A program made the translations under genes and the position numbers. Positions 35,543-42,942 of a stretch of DNA of 64,000 nt are shown piece by piece. Numbering within the stretch: position 1 is the stretch's first letter; every line of letters starts with the position of its first letter. Origin of the DNA: JAYQKL01 sp965243245 (GTDB taxonomy: Bacteria > Pseudomonadota > Alphaproteobacteria > RS24); assembly GCA_965243245.1 (NCBI GenBank), contig OZ251536.1:1488001-1552000 (forward strand), given 5' to 3'. The notes beneath the pieces were generated by a model, which was not told the origin of the DNA, did not search any database, and saw only the letters and a program-made list of their open reading frames with translations.

Positions 35543-36258
35543 GTACTCAGCAAGAAAAATTATTCACTAAAATGGCGCGTAGGTTAAACGAACCGCAATC
35601 CTTTCTTTTATTTAGCCAGCAAAAAAATAATTATGGCGTCATGGTCAAACGCAATAAATGGAGCAAACCCGTCATTCGACTTAACACCGACACAATAGAG
35701 CTTTTTATCAAACAGGATTTGCTGACCGCATCCCAAAAACGAAAAGGATTTTATGTGCTTTCCGAAGCAGGCGTCAAGCGTTATTACCGCTTAAATAAAC
35801 CGGGCGGATATTTGGCGCAACACCAGCACATGGAAATAAATGTCACCGGAGAAATGGTCAATATAAGTGGCTCACCTGTAAGCTGGTTGCGACGACATAA
35901 TGGGCAAGGCTCCATTATGTTTAGTGAAGGCGAACTCGCGGCAGCAGAAAGACTTTGTGCAGATTATGAGGTGAGCCAATCATTTCAGCGTTTGACAGTA
36001 GATTTAAGTCGCCCGCTCATCGGTAAAAGACTGCCGCGAAGTGGGCAAAGCTTGCCTGACCGTGTTATTGACGCTTCACGGCGTGTCGAAAAGGCCTTGA
36101 CTTATGTTGGCGATGATCTGGGGGAAATCCTGAAATTAATTTGCTTTGAAATGTTGGGGCTAGAAAAGGCTGAAAAAAAACTCGGATGGCCAAGACGTTC
36201 TGGAAAACTTGTCTTGAAAATCTCGCTCCGCCGTCTCAAGCGTTTCTATGGGATATAA
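35536..36258 (+). CDS. gafZ: DUF6456 protein, probable GTA activator GafZ
   Basis: A 240-residue protein whose ATG overlaps the end of the preceding gene by 7 bases, so the two are translationally coupled. The C-terminal 100 residues are DUF6456: LPDRVIDASRRVEKALTYVG and ILKLICFEMLGLEKAEKKLGW, ending in LVLKISLRRLKRFYGI. The N-terminal part resembles a winged helix (SQKRKGFYVLSEAGVKRYYRL). The pairing with a DnaA-like HTH protein fits GafZ, or the C-terminal half of GafA, which contacts RNA polymerase to turn on GTA genes. Its 3' end overlaps sufE by 23 bases on the opposite strand. Confidence 0.68.
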   Translation: MLSTQQEKLFTKMARRLNEPQSFLLFSQQKNNYGVMVKRNKWSKPVIRLNTDTIELFIKQDLLTASQKRKGFYVLSEAGVKRYYRLNKPGGYLAQHQHMEINVTGEMVNISGSPVSWLRRHNGQGSIMFSEGELAAAERLCADYEVSQSFQRLTVDLSRPLIGKRLPRSGQSLPDRVIDASRRVEKALTYVGDDLGEILKLICFEMLGLEKAEKKLGWPRRSGKLVLKISLRRLKRFYGI

Positions 36259-36652
36259 CCGCTTCGGCTTCAAAGCGAATATGGCTGACCATGGCATGGA
36301 AACCATTTGAACGCTGCGGAGTCAAATGTTCATCAAGCCCCAATTTTGCAAACGCATCAGCTGCGTCAATTTGCAAAATGTCCGGCGCTGATTTACCCGA
36401 ATAAAGCAACAATAAAATAGCAATAAGCCCGCGCACAATATGGGCGTCACTGTCACCTCTAAAATGTAACGCACCCGCATCGCCCTCGCTCACAAGCCAA
36501 ACTTGAGAAACACAACCAGATATTTTATTCATGCCATTATGCTCACCATCCGTGAGCGGGCTAAGACGAGCACCCAATTCAATAATATAACGATAACGTT
36601 CTTCCCAATCGTCAAAAAGAGCAAAATCAGCAACAAGATTTTTAAGTGACAT
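36236..36652 (-). CDS. sufE: SufE family cysteine-desulfurase partner
   Basis: A 138-residue sulfur-acceptor protein that takes persulfide sulfur from SufS for Fe-S cluster assembly. The active-site cysteine is in NKISGCVSQVWLV near residue 47, and the downstream DSDAHIVRGLIAILLLLYSG and LGLDEHLTPQRSNGF match the family. Other suf genes are not in the window. The stop overlaps the DUF6456 gene tail. Confidence 0.92.
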   Translation of the reverse strand: MSLKNLVADFALFDDWEERYRYIIELGARLSPLTDGEHNGMNKISGCVSQVWLVSEGDAGALHFRGDSDAHIVRGLIAILLLLYSGKSAPDILQIDAADAFAKLGLDEHLTPQRSNGFHAMVSHIRFEAEAVISHRNA

Positions 36653-36749
36653 TTATTTCTCCAATAGGCGCAGACTCAAATTAGAGTTACGAACACAGTT
36701 CGGCAAGTCCTTGTTTGCATTTATTTTGAGGAATGTGCTAATCAAATGC

Positions 36750-37082
36750 ATGCGATTAAAGGCGGAAATCTGGATTAATGCTCTCATGCGCCGTGTGCAA
36801 GCCAACGGCGCTATGGTGATGGTGATGCGGCGCGGCGATAAAGAGGCCGGCTCGGTGATGGTGCGCGTCAATACATTAAAAGGTTGCTCTGGGCTTTATG
36901 TTCCTTTTACAGGACTTGATGGCGAGCGCCGTTGGCGGCCGTTGGCTGATTTGCAGACTGGCGATGAAAAAATCAACCAGATAATTGCTAAAGAAATCAA
37001 ATATGATCCAGACTTGTGGGTGGTCGAAATTGAAGATAAAAAAGGACGGCATTTTCTGGAAGAACCGGTCGATGCGGCTTGA
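36750..37082 (+). CDS. DUF1491 family protein
   Basis: A 110-residue protein with the DUF1491 pattern: EIWINALMRRVQANGA, RRGDKEAGSVMVRVNTL and the C-terminal DPDLWVVEIEDKKGRHFL. Function unknown; the family is alphaproteobacterial. Several starts are possible. I prefer the ATG at 36750, where similarity begins, though GAGGAA lies rather far upstream. It ends 11 bases before the mscS-type gene. Confidence 0.8.
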   Translation: MRLKAEIWINALMRRVQANGAMVMVMRRGDKEAGSVMVRVNTLKGCSGLYVPFTGLDGERRWRPLADLQTGDEKINQIIAKEIKYDPDLWVVEIEDKKGRHFLEEPVDAA

Positions 37083-37093
37083 GGGTACAACTT

Positions 37094-38227
37094 ATGGAAA
37101 ATTTAACTGAATTATGGGAATTGGTTAAGACTGTTTGGAACGCAGGCGCTTATGGCATTGGCGGGGGGAATTTAATCGGGGCACTTGGCATTTTTTTCAT
37201 TTTTGCCGTGCTGCGGGGCTTGTTTACACGGTTCGTTCTAAGAACGCTTAATCGCTATGCCAGCCAGACAAAAACCGATATTGATGATCTGTTGCTCGAT
37301 GCTTTGAAACGTCCTTTGCAGTTTTTCTTTTTAATTCTTGGGGCTTTTTTTGGGGTGGAATTCCTCAACCTTACTGGCCTTTCAAATGAGCTGGCCGATA
37401 AAGCTTTGCGGACACTGATTGCCATAGGCATATTTTGGTCTCTTTATGCAGCTGTCATACCGCTTTCTGAATTACTTGAAAAGGCACGAGACATTCTTTC
37501 TAAAGAAATTCTCAACTGGTTGCTGACAATCATCCGTGTCGGTATCGTGCTGACAGGCGCGGCAACTATCTTGCAAATATGGGGCATCGAAATTGCCCCC
37601 ATCATCGCCGGATTAGGCTTGTTTGGAGTCGCCGTGGCACTGGGCGCGCAAGATCTATTTAAAAATCTGCTTGGCGGCATCTCCATTCTTGTCGAGGGGC
37701 GGTTTAAACTCGGCGACTGGGTGCTCGTCGAAGGCGTCGTCGAGGGAACCGTCGAGCGCATCGGCTTTCGCTCAACCCGGCTAAGACAGTTCAATAAAGT
37801 CGCCGTGACCGTGCCTAATAATATGTTTGCAGATTATGCCGTGGTTAATTATGCCACCATGAAACATCGCCGCATCTTTTGGAAAATCGGGCTGGAATAT
37901 CGCACAAGCGTGAAACAGATGAAACAAATTATCGAACAACTTACAAAATGGCTCAATGCGCATGATGAATTTGTAAGCGATGAACGTGCCGTGCAACATA
38001 TTTTTATTGATGCTTTTAATGATAGTTCAATTGATATGATGGTCTATTGCTTCACAGTCACGACGGATTGGGAGGAATGGCTCGCCTTGAAACAGGAGCT
38101 TGCTTTTACCATCAAAGAAATTGTCGAAAAGGCAGGCAGTGGCTTTGCCTTCCCTTCACAGTCCGCTTATATTGAAAGCCTCCCCTCGGATAAAGCAGAG
38201 CGTTTTATACCACCTCAGAAAGATTAA
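37094..38227 (+). CDS. MscS-family mechanosensitive channel
   Basis: A 377-residue inner-membrane protein with about four to five helices before the pore helix. The pore helix and beta-domain signature is clear: GLGLFGVAVALGAQDLFKN near residues 174-192, then FKLGDWVLVEGVVEGTVERIGFRST. Such channels release solutes under osmotic downshock. The ATG at 37094 follows GAGGG. A TTG 15 bases upstream is a weaker start. The dadA-type gene begins 3 bases after the stop. Confidence 0.92.
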   Translation: MENLTELWELVKTVWNAGAYGIGGGNLIGALGIFFIFAVLRGLFTRFVLRTLNRYASQTKTDIDDLLLDALKRPLQFFFLILGAFFGVEFLNLTGLSNELADKALRTLIAIGIFWSLYAAVIPLSELLEKARDILSKEILNWLLTIIRVGIVLTGAATILQIWGIEIAPIIAGLGLFGVAVALGAQDLFKNLLGGISILVEGRFKLGDWVLVEGVVEGTVERIGFRSTRLRQFNKVAVTVPNNMFADYAVVNYATMKHRRIFWKIGLEYRTSVKQMKQIIEQLTKWLNAHDEFVSDERAVQHIFIDAFNDSSIDMMVYCFTVTTDWEEWLALKQELAFTIKEIVEKAGSGFAFPSQSAYIESLPSDKAERFIPPQKD

Positions 38228-38230
38228 ATC

Positions 38231-39487
38231 ATGCATGTCATTGTCATTGGCGCCGGCGTGGTGGGCATTACCACAGCATGGGAATTGCTAAAAGACGGGC
38301 ATCAGGTCACTGTTTTGGAAGCGCGTGATGATGTCGCATTAGAAACCAGCTTTGCTAATGGTGGGCAAATTGCTGTAACAGAAAGCGCGCCTTGGTCGCG
38401 CCCGCATTTGTTTCGGGATTTGGTGAAACAAGTTTTTAAAGAAAAACCTTATCGTGTACGGTTGCGGGCTGATTTGCACCAATGGCGGTGGATGTATCGG
38501 TTTTGGCGAAATAGTAATGCAGAAATATACCGGAACGCAATTATACAAAACTGGAAACTCGCACAATATAGCCTCGCTTGTTTACAAAAAACGCGGCAAA
38601 GCCTGAACGATGATTTCTCTTATGATGACCGACAAAATGGAATATTGCAGTTGGTGAGCCAAAAGCAAAATATCCCCGCCTTGCAAACGCATCGGGAAGT
38701 CTTGCAACAACAAGGCGCAAAGGTGCAGTGGCTCGAAGCCGAGGCACTGATGGCTCAAGAACCAGCATTAACGCATGCTATTAAGCAAGGTCATGTAAGG
38801 GCTGCTCTATGGGGCAAAGCAGACGAAAGCGGCGATGCGGCTTTGTTTACACGCAAACTTGCAAAAGCGTTTAAAGCTCAAGGCGGCAAAGTTATCTGCA
38901 ACACTCAAGTCAACGGCTTCATTTTAAACAAAAAAAGCATTATCAGCACCGAGACATCAAGAGGTGAAATGAAAGCAGATGTTTTTATTTTATGCGCCGG
39001 TACAGCCAGTCGTAAGCTTGGGCGCAAACTTGGCACTTCCCTTATGATACTCCCAATTAAGGGCTATTCTTTGACAGCTACCATCAAAGATCCTGAACAT
39101 GCTCCCAAAGCCTCTTTAACTGATTTATCACAGCGTTTGGTTATCTCGCGGCTTGGCGAACGATTGCGTGTCGCAGGATATGCCGAAATCGGCATGCGGC
39201 AAGGCATAGATAAAAAACGCATTAGGGCTATTGAAACAAGGATGAATATGTTGTTTCCTAAAGCTGCGCATTATCAAAATGGGGAGCCATGGGCAGGGTT
39301 CAGACCGATGACGCCAGATGGTGCGCCGCTCGTTGGCCAAAGTAATGATTATGAAAACCTATGGTTCAATACAGGACACGGAACGCTGGGCTGGACGCTT
39401 TGTCATGCCACGGCACGTTTAACTGCCGATAGCATTAAGGGTGGCGTGCCAAAAATAGATATGAAAATGCTAAACCCACTACGCTAA
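38231..39487 (+). CDS. dadA: D-amino acid dehydrogenase (FAD)
   Basis: A 418-residue DAO-family flavoprotein. The N-terminal FAD-binding motif is VIGAGVVGITTAWELL (residues 4-19), ETSFANGGQ follows near 38, and the C-terminal GFRPMTPDGAPLVGQ and FNTGHGTLGWTL match DadA, which oxidises D-amino acids to 2-oxo acids. Electron transfer is to the respiratory chain. The last codons and the stop lie in a 14-bp tandem repeat (39471-39526), so unit loss or gain could alter the C-terminus. Confidence 0.9.
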   Translation: MHVIVIGAGVVGITTAWELLKDGHQVTVLEARDDVALETSFANGGQIAVTESAPWSRPHLFRDLVKQVFKEKPYRVRLRADLHQWRWMYRFWRNSNAEIYRNAIIQNWKLAQYSLACLQKTRQSLNDDFSYDDRQNGILQLVSQKQNIPALQTHREVLQQQGAKVQWLEAEALMAQEPALTHAIKQGHVRAALWGKADESGDAALFTRKLAKAFKAQGGKVICNTQVNGFILNKKSIISTETSRGEMKADVFILCAGTASRKLGRKLGTSLMILPIKGYSLTATIKDPEHAPKASLTDLSQRLVISRLGERLRVAGYAEIGMRQGIDKKRIRAIETRMNMLFPKAAHYQNGEPWAGFRPMTPDGAPLVGQSNDYENLWFNTGHGTLGWTLCHATARLTADSIKGGVPKIDMKMLNPLR

Positions 39488-39526
39488 ACCCACTACGCTA
39501 AACCCACTACGCTAAACCCAATATGC
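39471..39526. repeat. 14-bp tandem repeat, four copies, at the dadA 3' end
   Basis: TAAACCCACTACGC occurs three times without change (39471-39484, 39485-39498, 39499-39512) and a fourth time as TAAACCCAATATGC. The first copy codes for the last residues of DadA in another frame register and the second provides its stop codon. There are no spacers, so it is not CRISPR. Confidence 0.93.
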
Positions 39527-39581
39527 TAAGACAGGGTAATTTAAATTTGTTTGAAAACGCGTTGTGAAACTCTTTGCTGTT

Positions 39582-40112
39582 TTATCTGCGCCACGCAACA
39601 GCAGTTTGCTGGTCGGAAGCTGGCTGATAAATGTCTGATAATTCATCCATAGCTTGGCGGAATTGTTCGGGTGAGACATTGTCCAGCACCTCAAAAGCGT
39701 CCACCCCGCAACGCGCCATATAGGCCCATTGGTCATAAGCAATATCGCCGATAGCTCTGATTTCTCCGATGAATTTCATCTCATCGCGCAAAATACGCGC
39801 CGAACTATAGCCGCGCCCATTGCGGAAAGTTGGGAACTCAAGGGCAATTACACTCAGCATATCAAGATAAGGCGCAAGCGCGCGGACGTCTTCGCCTAAT
39901 TTGGTTTTGCCCTGATTATCTGCCTTGAGTAAAACGCCCAAAGGTGTGCTACGCGCTTTCAAAATTTCAATATCCGTCCTAAGACGCTCAAACGAAACAA
40001 TTATCGCGCCCTCAACGCCCCCTTCAAGCCCTCCCCCCTCAAGTAAGCTGTCCTCGTCTTCAATACGAATGAAAACATCATCGCTAAATTCGCCGTTTTT
40101 AATGAGGGGCAT
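39582..40112 (-). CDS. DUF934 family protein (sulfite reductase cluster)
   Basis: A 176-residue protein of the DUF934 family, which is nearly always encoded beside cysI or cysH. Typical pieces are FPTFRNGRGYSSARILRDE near residue 95 and GEIRAIGDIAYDQWAYMARCG after it. Its exact role in sulfate assimilation is not known. The ATG at 40112 follows GGAG and overlaps the cysI end by 14 bases, so the genes are coupled. Confidence 0.88.
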   Translation of the reverse strand: MPLIKNGEFSDDVFIRIEDEDSLLEGGGLEGGVEGAIIVSFERLRTDIEILKARSTPLGVLLKADNQGKTKLGEDVRALAPYLDMLSVIALEFPTFRNGRGYSSARILRDEMKFIGEIRAIGDIAYDQWAYMARCGVDAFEVLDNVSPEQFRQAMDELSDIYQPASDQQTAVAWRR

Positions 40113-41757
40113 AAAGTCGCTCCTTAAATGGCTCAATACCAACACGGCGATAAGTATCAAGGAAACGTTCCTTGCCTTGGCGCAAAGCAACATAAGTATT
40201 CACAATGGTTTCAATGGCATCCAAAACTTCGTCTTCGGTAAATGCCGCCCCTGTGCTCTTGCCAATGGCGGCCGTTTCATCCGAGGTGCCACCGAGTGTG
40301 ATTTGGTAAAATTCTGTACCCTTTTTATCTACACCCAAAATACCGATATGCCCGACATGGTGGTGACCGCAGGCATTAATGCAACCTGAAATTTTAATTT
40401 TTAGCTCGCCAATATCTTTTTGCCTGTCAAGATCAGCAAAGCGCGTGGAAATATCCTGCGCTAAGGGAATCGAGCGGGCATTGGCAAGATCGCAATAATC
40501 TAGCCCCGGACAGGCTATAGAATCGCTGATTAAACCATGATTGGCTGTTCCCAAGTCAAGAGCTTCTAATTGGTCATAGACAGTTTTTAAATCTTCTAGC
40601 TTCACATTCGGCAAAACAAGATTTTGCTCATGCGTTACCCGAATCTCATCCATCCCAAAGCTTTTGGCAATGTCTGCAATACCGCGCATTTGTTCCGAGC
40701 TGGCATCTCCGGGAATGCCGCCAATCGGCTTTAACGAAATATTCACAATCGCATAGCCAGAAATTTTATGGGCAACAATATTGATTTCAAACCATCGTTT
40801 AAATTCTGCATTTTCCGCCAAAGCTGACTGAAAATCCAAATTCTTTGCAGCTTGTTCTTCATAAGCAGGGGGCGCAAAATAGGCAGCAATACGCGCCAAT
40901 TCTTTTTTGGGCACGCTAAGCACTTGACTGGCATCAATCTTTGCAAATTCGTCTTCCACAAGCCTTGCCATTTCTTCTTGTCCAATTTCATGAACAAGTA
41001 TCTTAATCCGTGCCTTATAAGAATTGTCGCGCCGCCCCATCATATTATAAACGCGCATCACCGCCTCCAAATACGCAAGTAACTGAGACGCAGGAACAAA
41101 ATCACGTAGCTTTTTAGCTATAAAAGGCGTGCGCCCTAAACCGCCCCCAACATGCACTTCATAACCGCGCGTGCCCGTAGAATTTTCAACGCAAACAATC
41201 CCAATATCATGAAAACGGATAGCCGCACGGTCATGCTCATGAGCGGTAACAGCAATTTTGAACTTGCGCGGAAGGTAAGAAAATTCAGGGTGAAATGTCG
41301 ACCACTGGCGTATAATCTCTGAAATCACTCTAGGGTCTTCAACCTCACCATCAATCACCCCAGCGTATTGGTCCGCCGTCACATTGCGGATGCAATTGCC
41401 CGAAGTTTGAATGGCATGCATTTCTACTTCCGCAAGTGCCGCCAAAAGATCTGGCACTTCATGTAACTTCGGCCAGTTATATTGAATATTCTGGCGAGTC
41501 GTGAAATGACCATAACCGCGGTCATATTTATCGGCAATATCAGCCAGCTTGAACATCTGACGGCTATTCAGCGTGCCGTAAGGAATAGCCACACGCAACA
41601 TATAAGCGTGAAGTTGTAGATAAAGACCGTTCATCAAACGCAAAGGCTTAAACGCATCCTCGCTGATGTCGCCCTTTATGCGCCGCTCAACCTGACCACG
41701 GAACTGAGCGACGCGGTCATTTACAATTTTATGATCAAACTCATCGTAACGATACAT
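40099..41757 (-). CDS. cysI: assimilatory sulfite (nitrite) reductase hemoprotein
   Basis: A 552-residue siroheme and 4Fe-4S reductase that converts sulfite to sulfide with six electrons. The repeated ferredoxin-like halves carry NCIRNVTADQYAG near residue 118 and the cluster/siroheme ligands in SIACPGLDYCDLA and ISGCINACGHHHVG. No flavoprotein (CysJ) gene is adjacent, so the electron donor is probably ferredoxin or encoded elsewhere. It sits in the order DUF2849-cysI-DUF934 typical for Alphaproteobacteria. A nitrite reductase role is the main alternative. Confidence 0.92.
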   Translation of the reverse strand: MYRYDEFDHKIVNDRVAQFRGQVERRIKGDISEDAFKPLRLMNGLYLQLHAYMLRVAIPYGTLNSRQMFKLADIADKYDRGYGHFTTRQNIQYNWPKLHEVPDLLAALAEVEMHAIQTSGNCIRNVTADQYAGVIDGEVEDPRVISEIIRQWSTFHPEFSYLPRKFKIAVTAHEHDRAAIRFHDIGIVCVENSTGTRGYEVHVGGGLGRTPFIAKKLRDFVPASQLLAYLEAVMRVYNMMGRRDNSYKARIKILVHEIGQEEMARLVEDEFAKIDASQVLSVPKKELARIAAYFAPPAYEEQAAKNLDFQSALAENAEFKRWFEINIVAHKISGYAIVNISLKPIGGIPGDASSEQMRGIADIAKSFGMDEIRVTHEQNLVLPNVKLEDLKTVYDQLEALDLGTANHGLISDSIACPGLDYCDLANARSIPLAQDISTRFADLDRQKDIGELKIKISGCINACGHHHVGHIGILGVDKKGTEFYQITLGGTSDETAAIGKSTGAAFTEDEVLDAIETIVNTYVALRQGKERFLDTYRRVGIEPFKERLYAPH

Positions 41758-41759
41758 GA

Positions 41760-42080
41760 TTACATCCCCGCCTGTTTACCTAAGTCTTTACGAATTGTTG
41801 GCCCTGCGGCTCGAATGGTCTCGCGCACGCTTATGGGCGAAAAACCAGCCGCTTCTTGTTTGACTTCGAAAGGATAAATACCAATGACTTTTAATTCTAT
41901 ATCGTGGGGCATCGCTTGCTTAAGGCGCGTGCCAACAGCCTCTTCGCCGTCCATAATCTCGGCTTTTAAAAAATCGGTCTCCCATTCTCCCGTTTGAGAA
42001 AAATAGACAACCTCACCATCAGCCAGACGGTTTCCCGTAATCGCTTGAAAGCGTGCGCCTTTAGATGAATGTTGAGCCAT
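41760..42080 (-). CDS. DUF2849 family protein
   Basis: A 106-residue protein whose features (FQAITGNRLADGEVVYFS, the W-x-T-D region, and PISVRETIRAAGPTIRKDLG near the end) match DUF2849, found upstream of cysI in Alphaproteobacteria. Function unknown, presumably linked to sulfite reductase. It ends 2 bases before cysI. I see no riboswitch in the 137 bases upstream. Confidence 0.87.
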   Translation of the reverse strand: MAQHSSKGARFQAITGNRLADGEVVYFSQTGEWETDFLKAEIMDGEEAVGTRLKQAMPHDIELKVIGIYPFEVKQEAAGFSPISVRETIRAAGPTIRKDLGKQAGM

Positions 42081-42217
42081 GTCTTTGCTTTATCTTTACA
42101 AAACTGTACGCAAATTAGCTTTTAATTTTCTTTTTTTCAAGGCTTAACGCTAAACACAATAAGATACATTGTAATTTTTGAAAATTGCCTTCACACGCTG
42201 AAATGATATGATGCGGC

Positions 42218-42412
42218 ATGGTCAAAAAATCAAATTTAGAACAAGCACCAGAAAGGTTTTGGGAAAATAAAACACTTCATGAAATGAACCATAGTGTCCA
42301 TAAGGGCGGCGTCAGTGTCAAAGGACGGTGCATTTCGGAAAAAAATGCCCAAGGCGAGAAACAAAATTATGTCGTTTCAGATTTATTTTTTAAAAATAAT
42401 GCACCTAGCTAA
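42218..42412 (+). CDS. small hypothetical protein, possible YcgN-like remnant
   Basis: A 64-residue reading frame. Residues 13-24 (ERFWENKTLHEM) look like the opening of UPF0260/YcgN proteins, but the Cys-rich motif that should follow is missing and the rest does not match. It could be a truncated copy or an unrelated small gene. There is no strong ribosome binding site. It lies between the sulfite reductase group and the GTA operon. Confidence 0.4.
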   Translation: MVKKSNLEQAPERFWENKTLHEMNHSVHKGGVSVKGRCISEKNAQGEKQNYVVSDLFFKNNAPS

Positions 42413-42489
42413 GTCTTTTAATTATTTCATATTTGCGCAAAATATACCCGCAAAATACAGTAACTTACTGAAATAAATAAATAAAATAA

Positions 42490-42518
42490 TTGACAAGGGT
42501 GACGCTTAATGTTAGTCT
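42490..42518 (+). promoter_or_regulatory. probable promoter of the GTA structural operon
   Basis: TTGACA at 42490-42495 and TAGTCT at 42513-42518, spaced by 17 bases, lie 86 bases before the first GTA gene. A near-consensus IHF site (one mismatch) is at 42528-42540. The leader that follows has three imperfect copies of an AAAAATCTTC-type unit (42555-42600). Rhodobacter and Caulobacter GTA promoters are driven by GafA or GafYZ, with IHF in Caulobacter, so the element fits that scheme. Confidence 0.5.
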
Positions 42519-42603
42519 CCGTGCCATAATCAAATAATAAAAGATTCTTCACCTAAAAATCTTCATTTTAAAAACCTCGCTTCAAAAATCTTCGTTTCAA
42601 ACA

Positions 42604-42942
42604 ATGCCGTCAGGTAAAAAAAAGCTTTCCGCTTCGGGAGTATCTTTGTCTTTGGGCAAATTAAACCAATTACAAACCTCATTAACAGACGACCTGATTA
42701 AACTTGAAGCCAGCTTACCCGATAATGCTGAAAATATGTCAGAGGCTTTGGAAAGATATACCAAGGTTTTAAATGTGTTAATTCGTTCAATGAATTTACT
42801 TTTCCAACGTGAAGAAAATTTAAAGTCAAAAATTGGTCCCAACAAACAAAGCAAAAAAGAAATTATTGCCGAACTTGACACTGCGCTCGATCGCCTCCTT
42901 GCCGAAAACGACAAGACAAGCGTTCCTCGAAAGTCTGAATGA
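42604..42942 (+). CDS. GTA gp1, small terminase-like protein
   Basis: A 112-residue mostly helical, charged protein at the head of the GTA operon, the position of RcGTA gene 1 (small terminase TerS). Heptad-like helices span about residues 15-75. No HTH is visible, in keeping with GTA TerS proteins, which are not known to recognise a specific pac site; that fits random DNA packaging. It overlaps the large terminase frame by up to 110 bases. Confidence 0.62.
   Translation: MPSGKKKLSASGVSLSLGKLNQLQTSLTDDLIKLEASLPDNAENMSEALERYTKVLNVLIRSMNLLFQREENLKSKIGPNKQSKKEIIAELDTALDRLLAENDKTSVPRKSE

Noticed and set aside
39471..39526. CRISPR-like repeat array
   Set aside because: The units abut directly without spacers and no cas genes are present; the same holds for 60101-60136.
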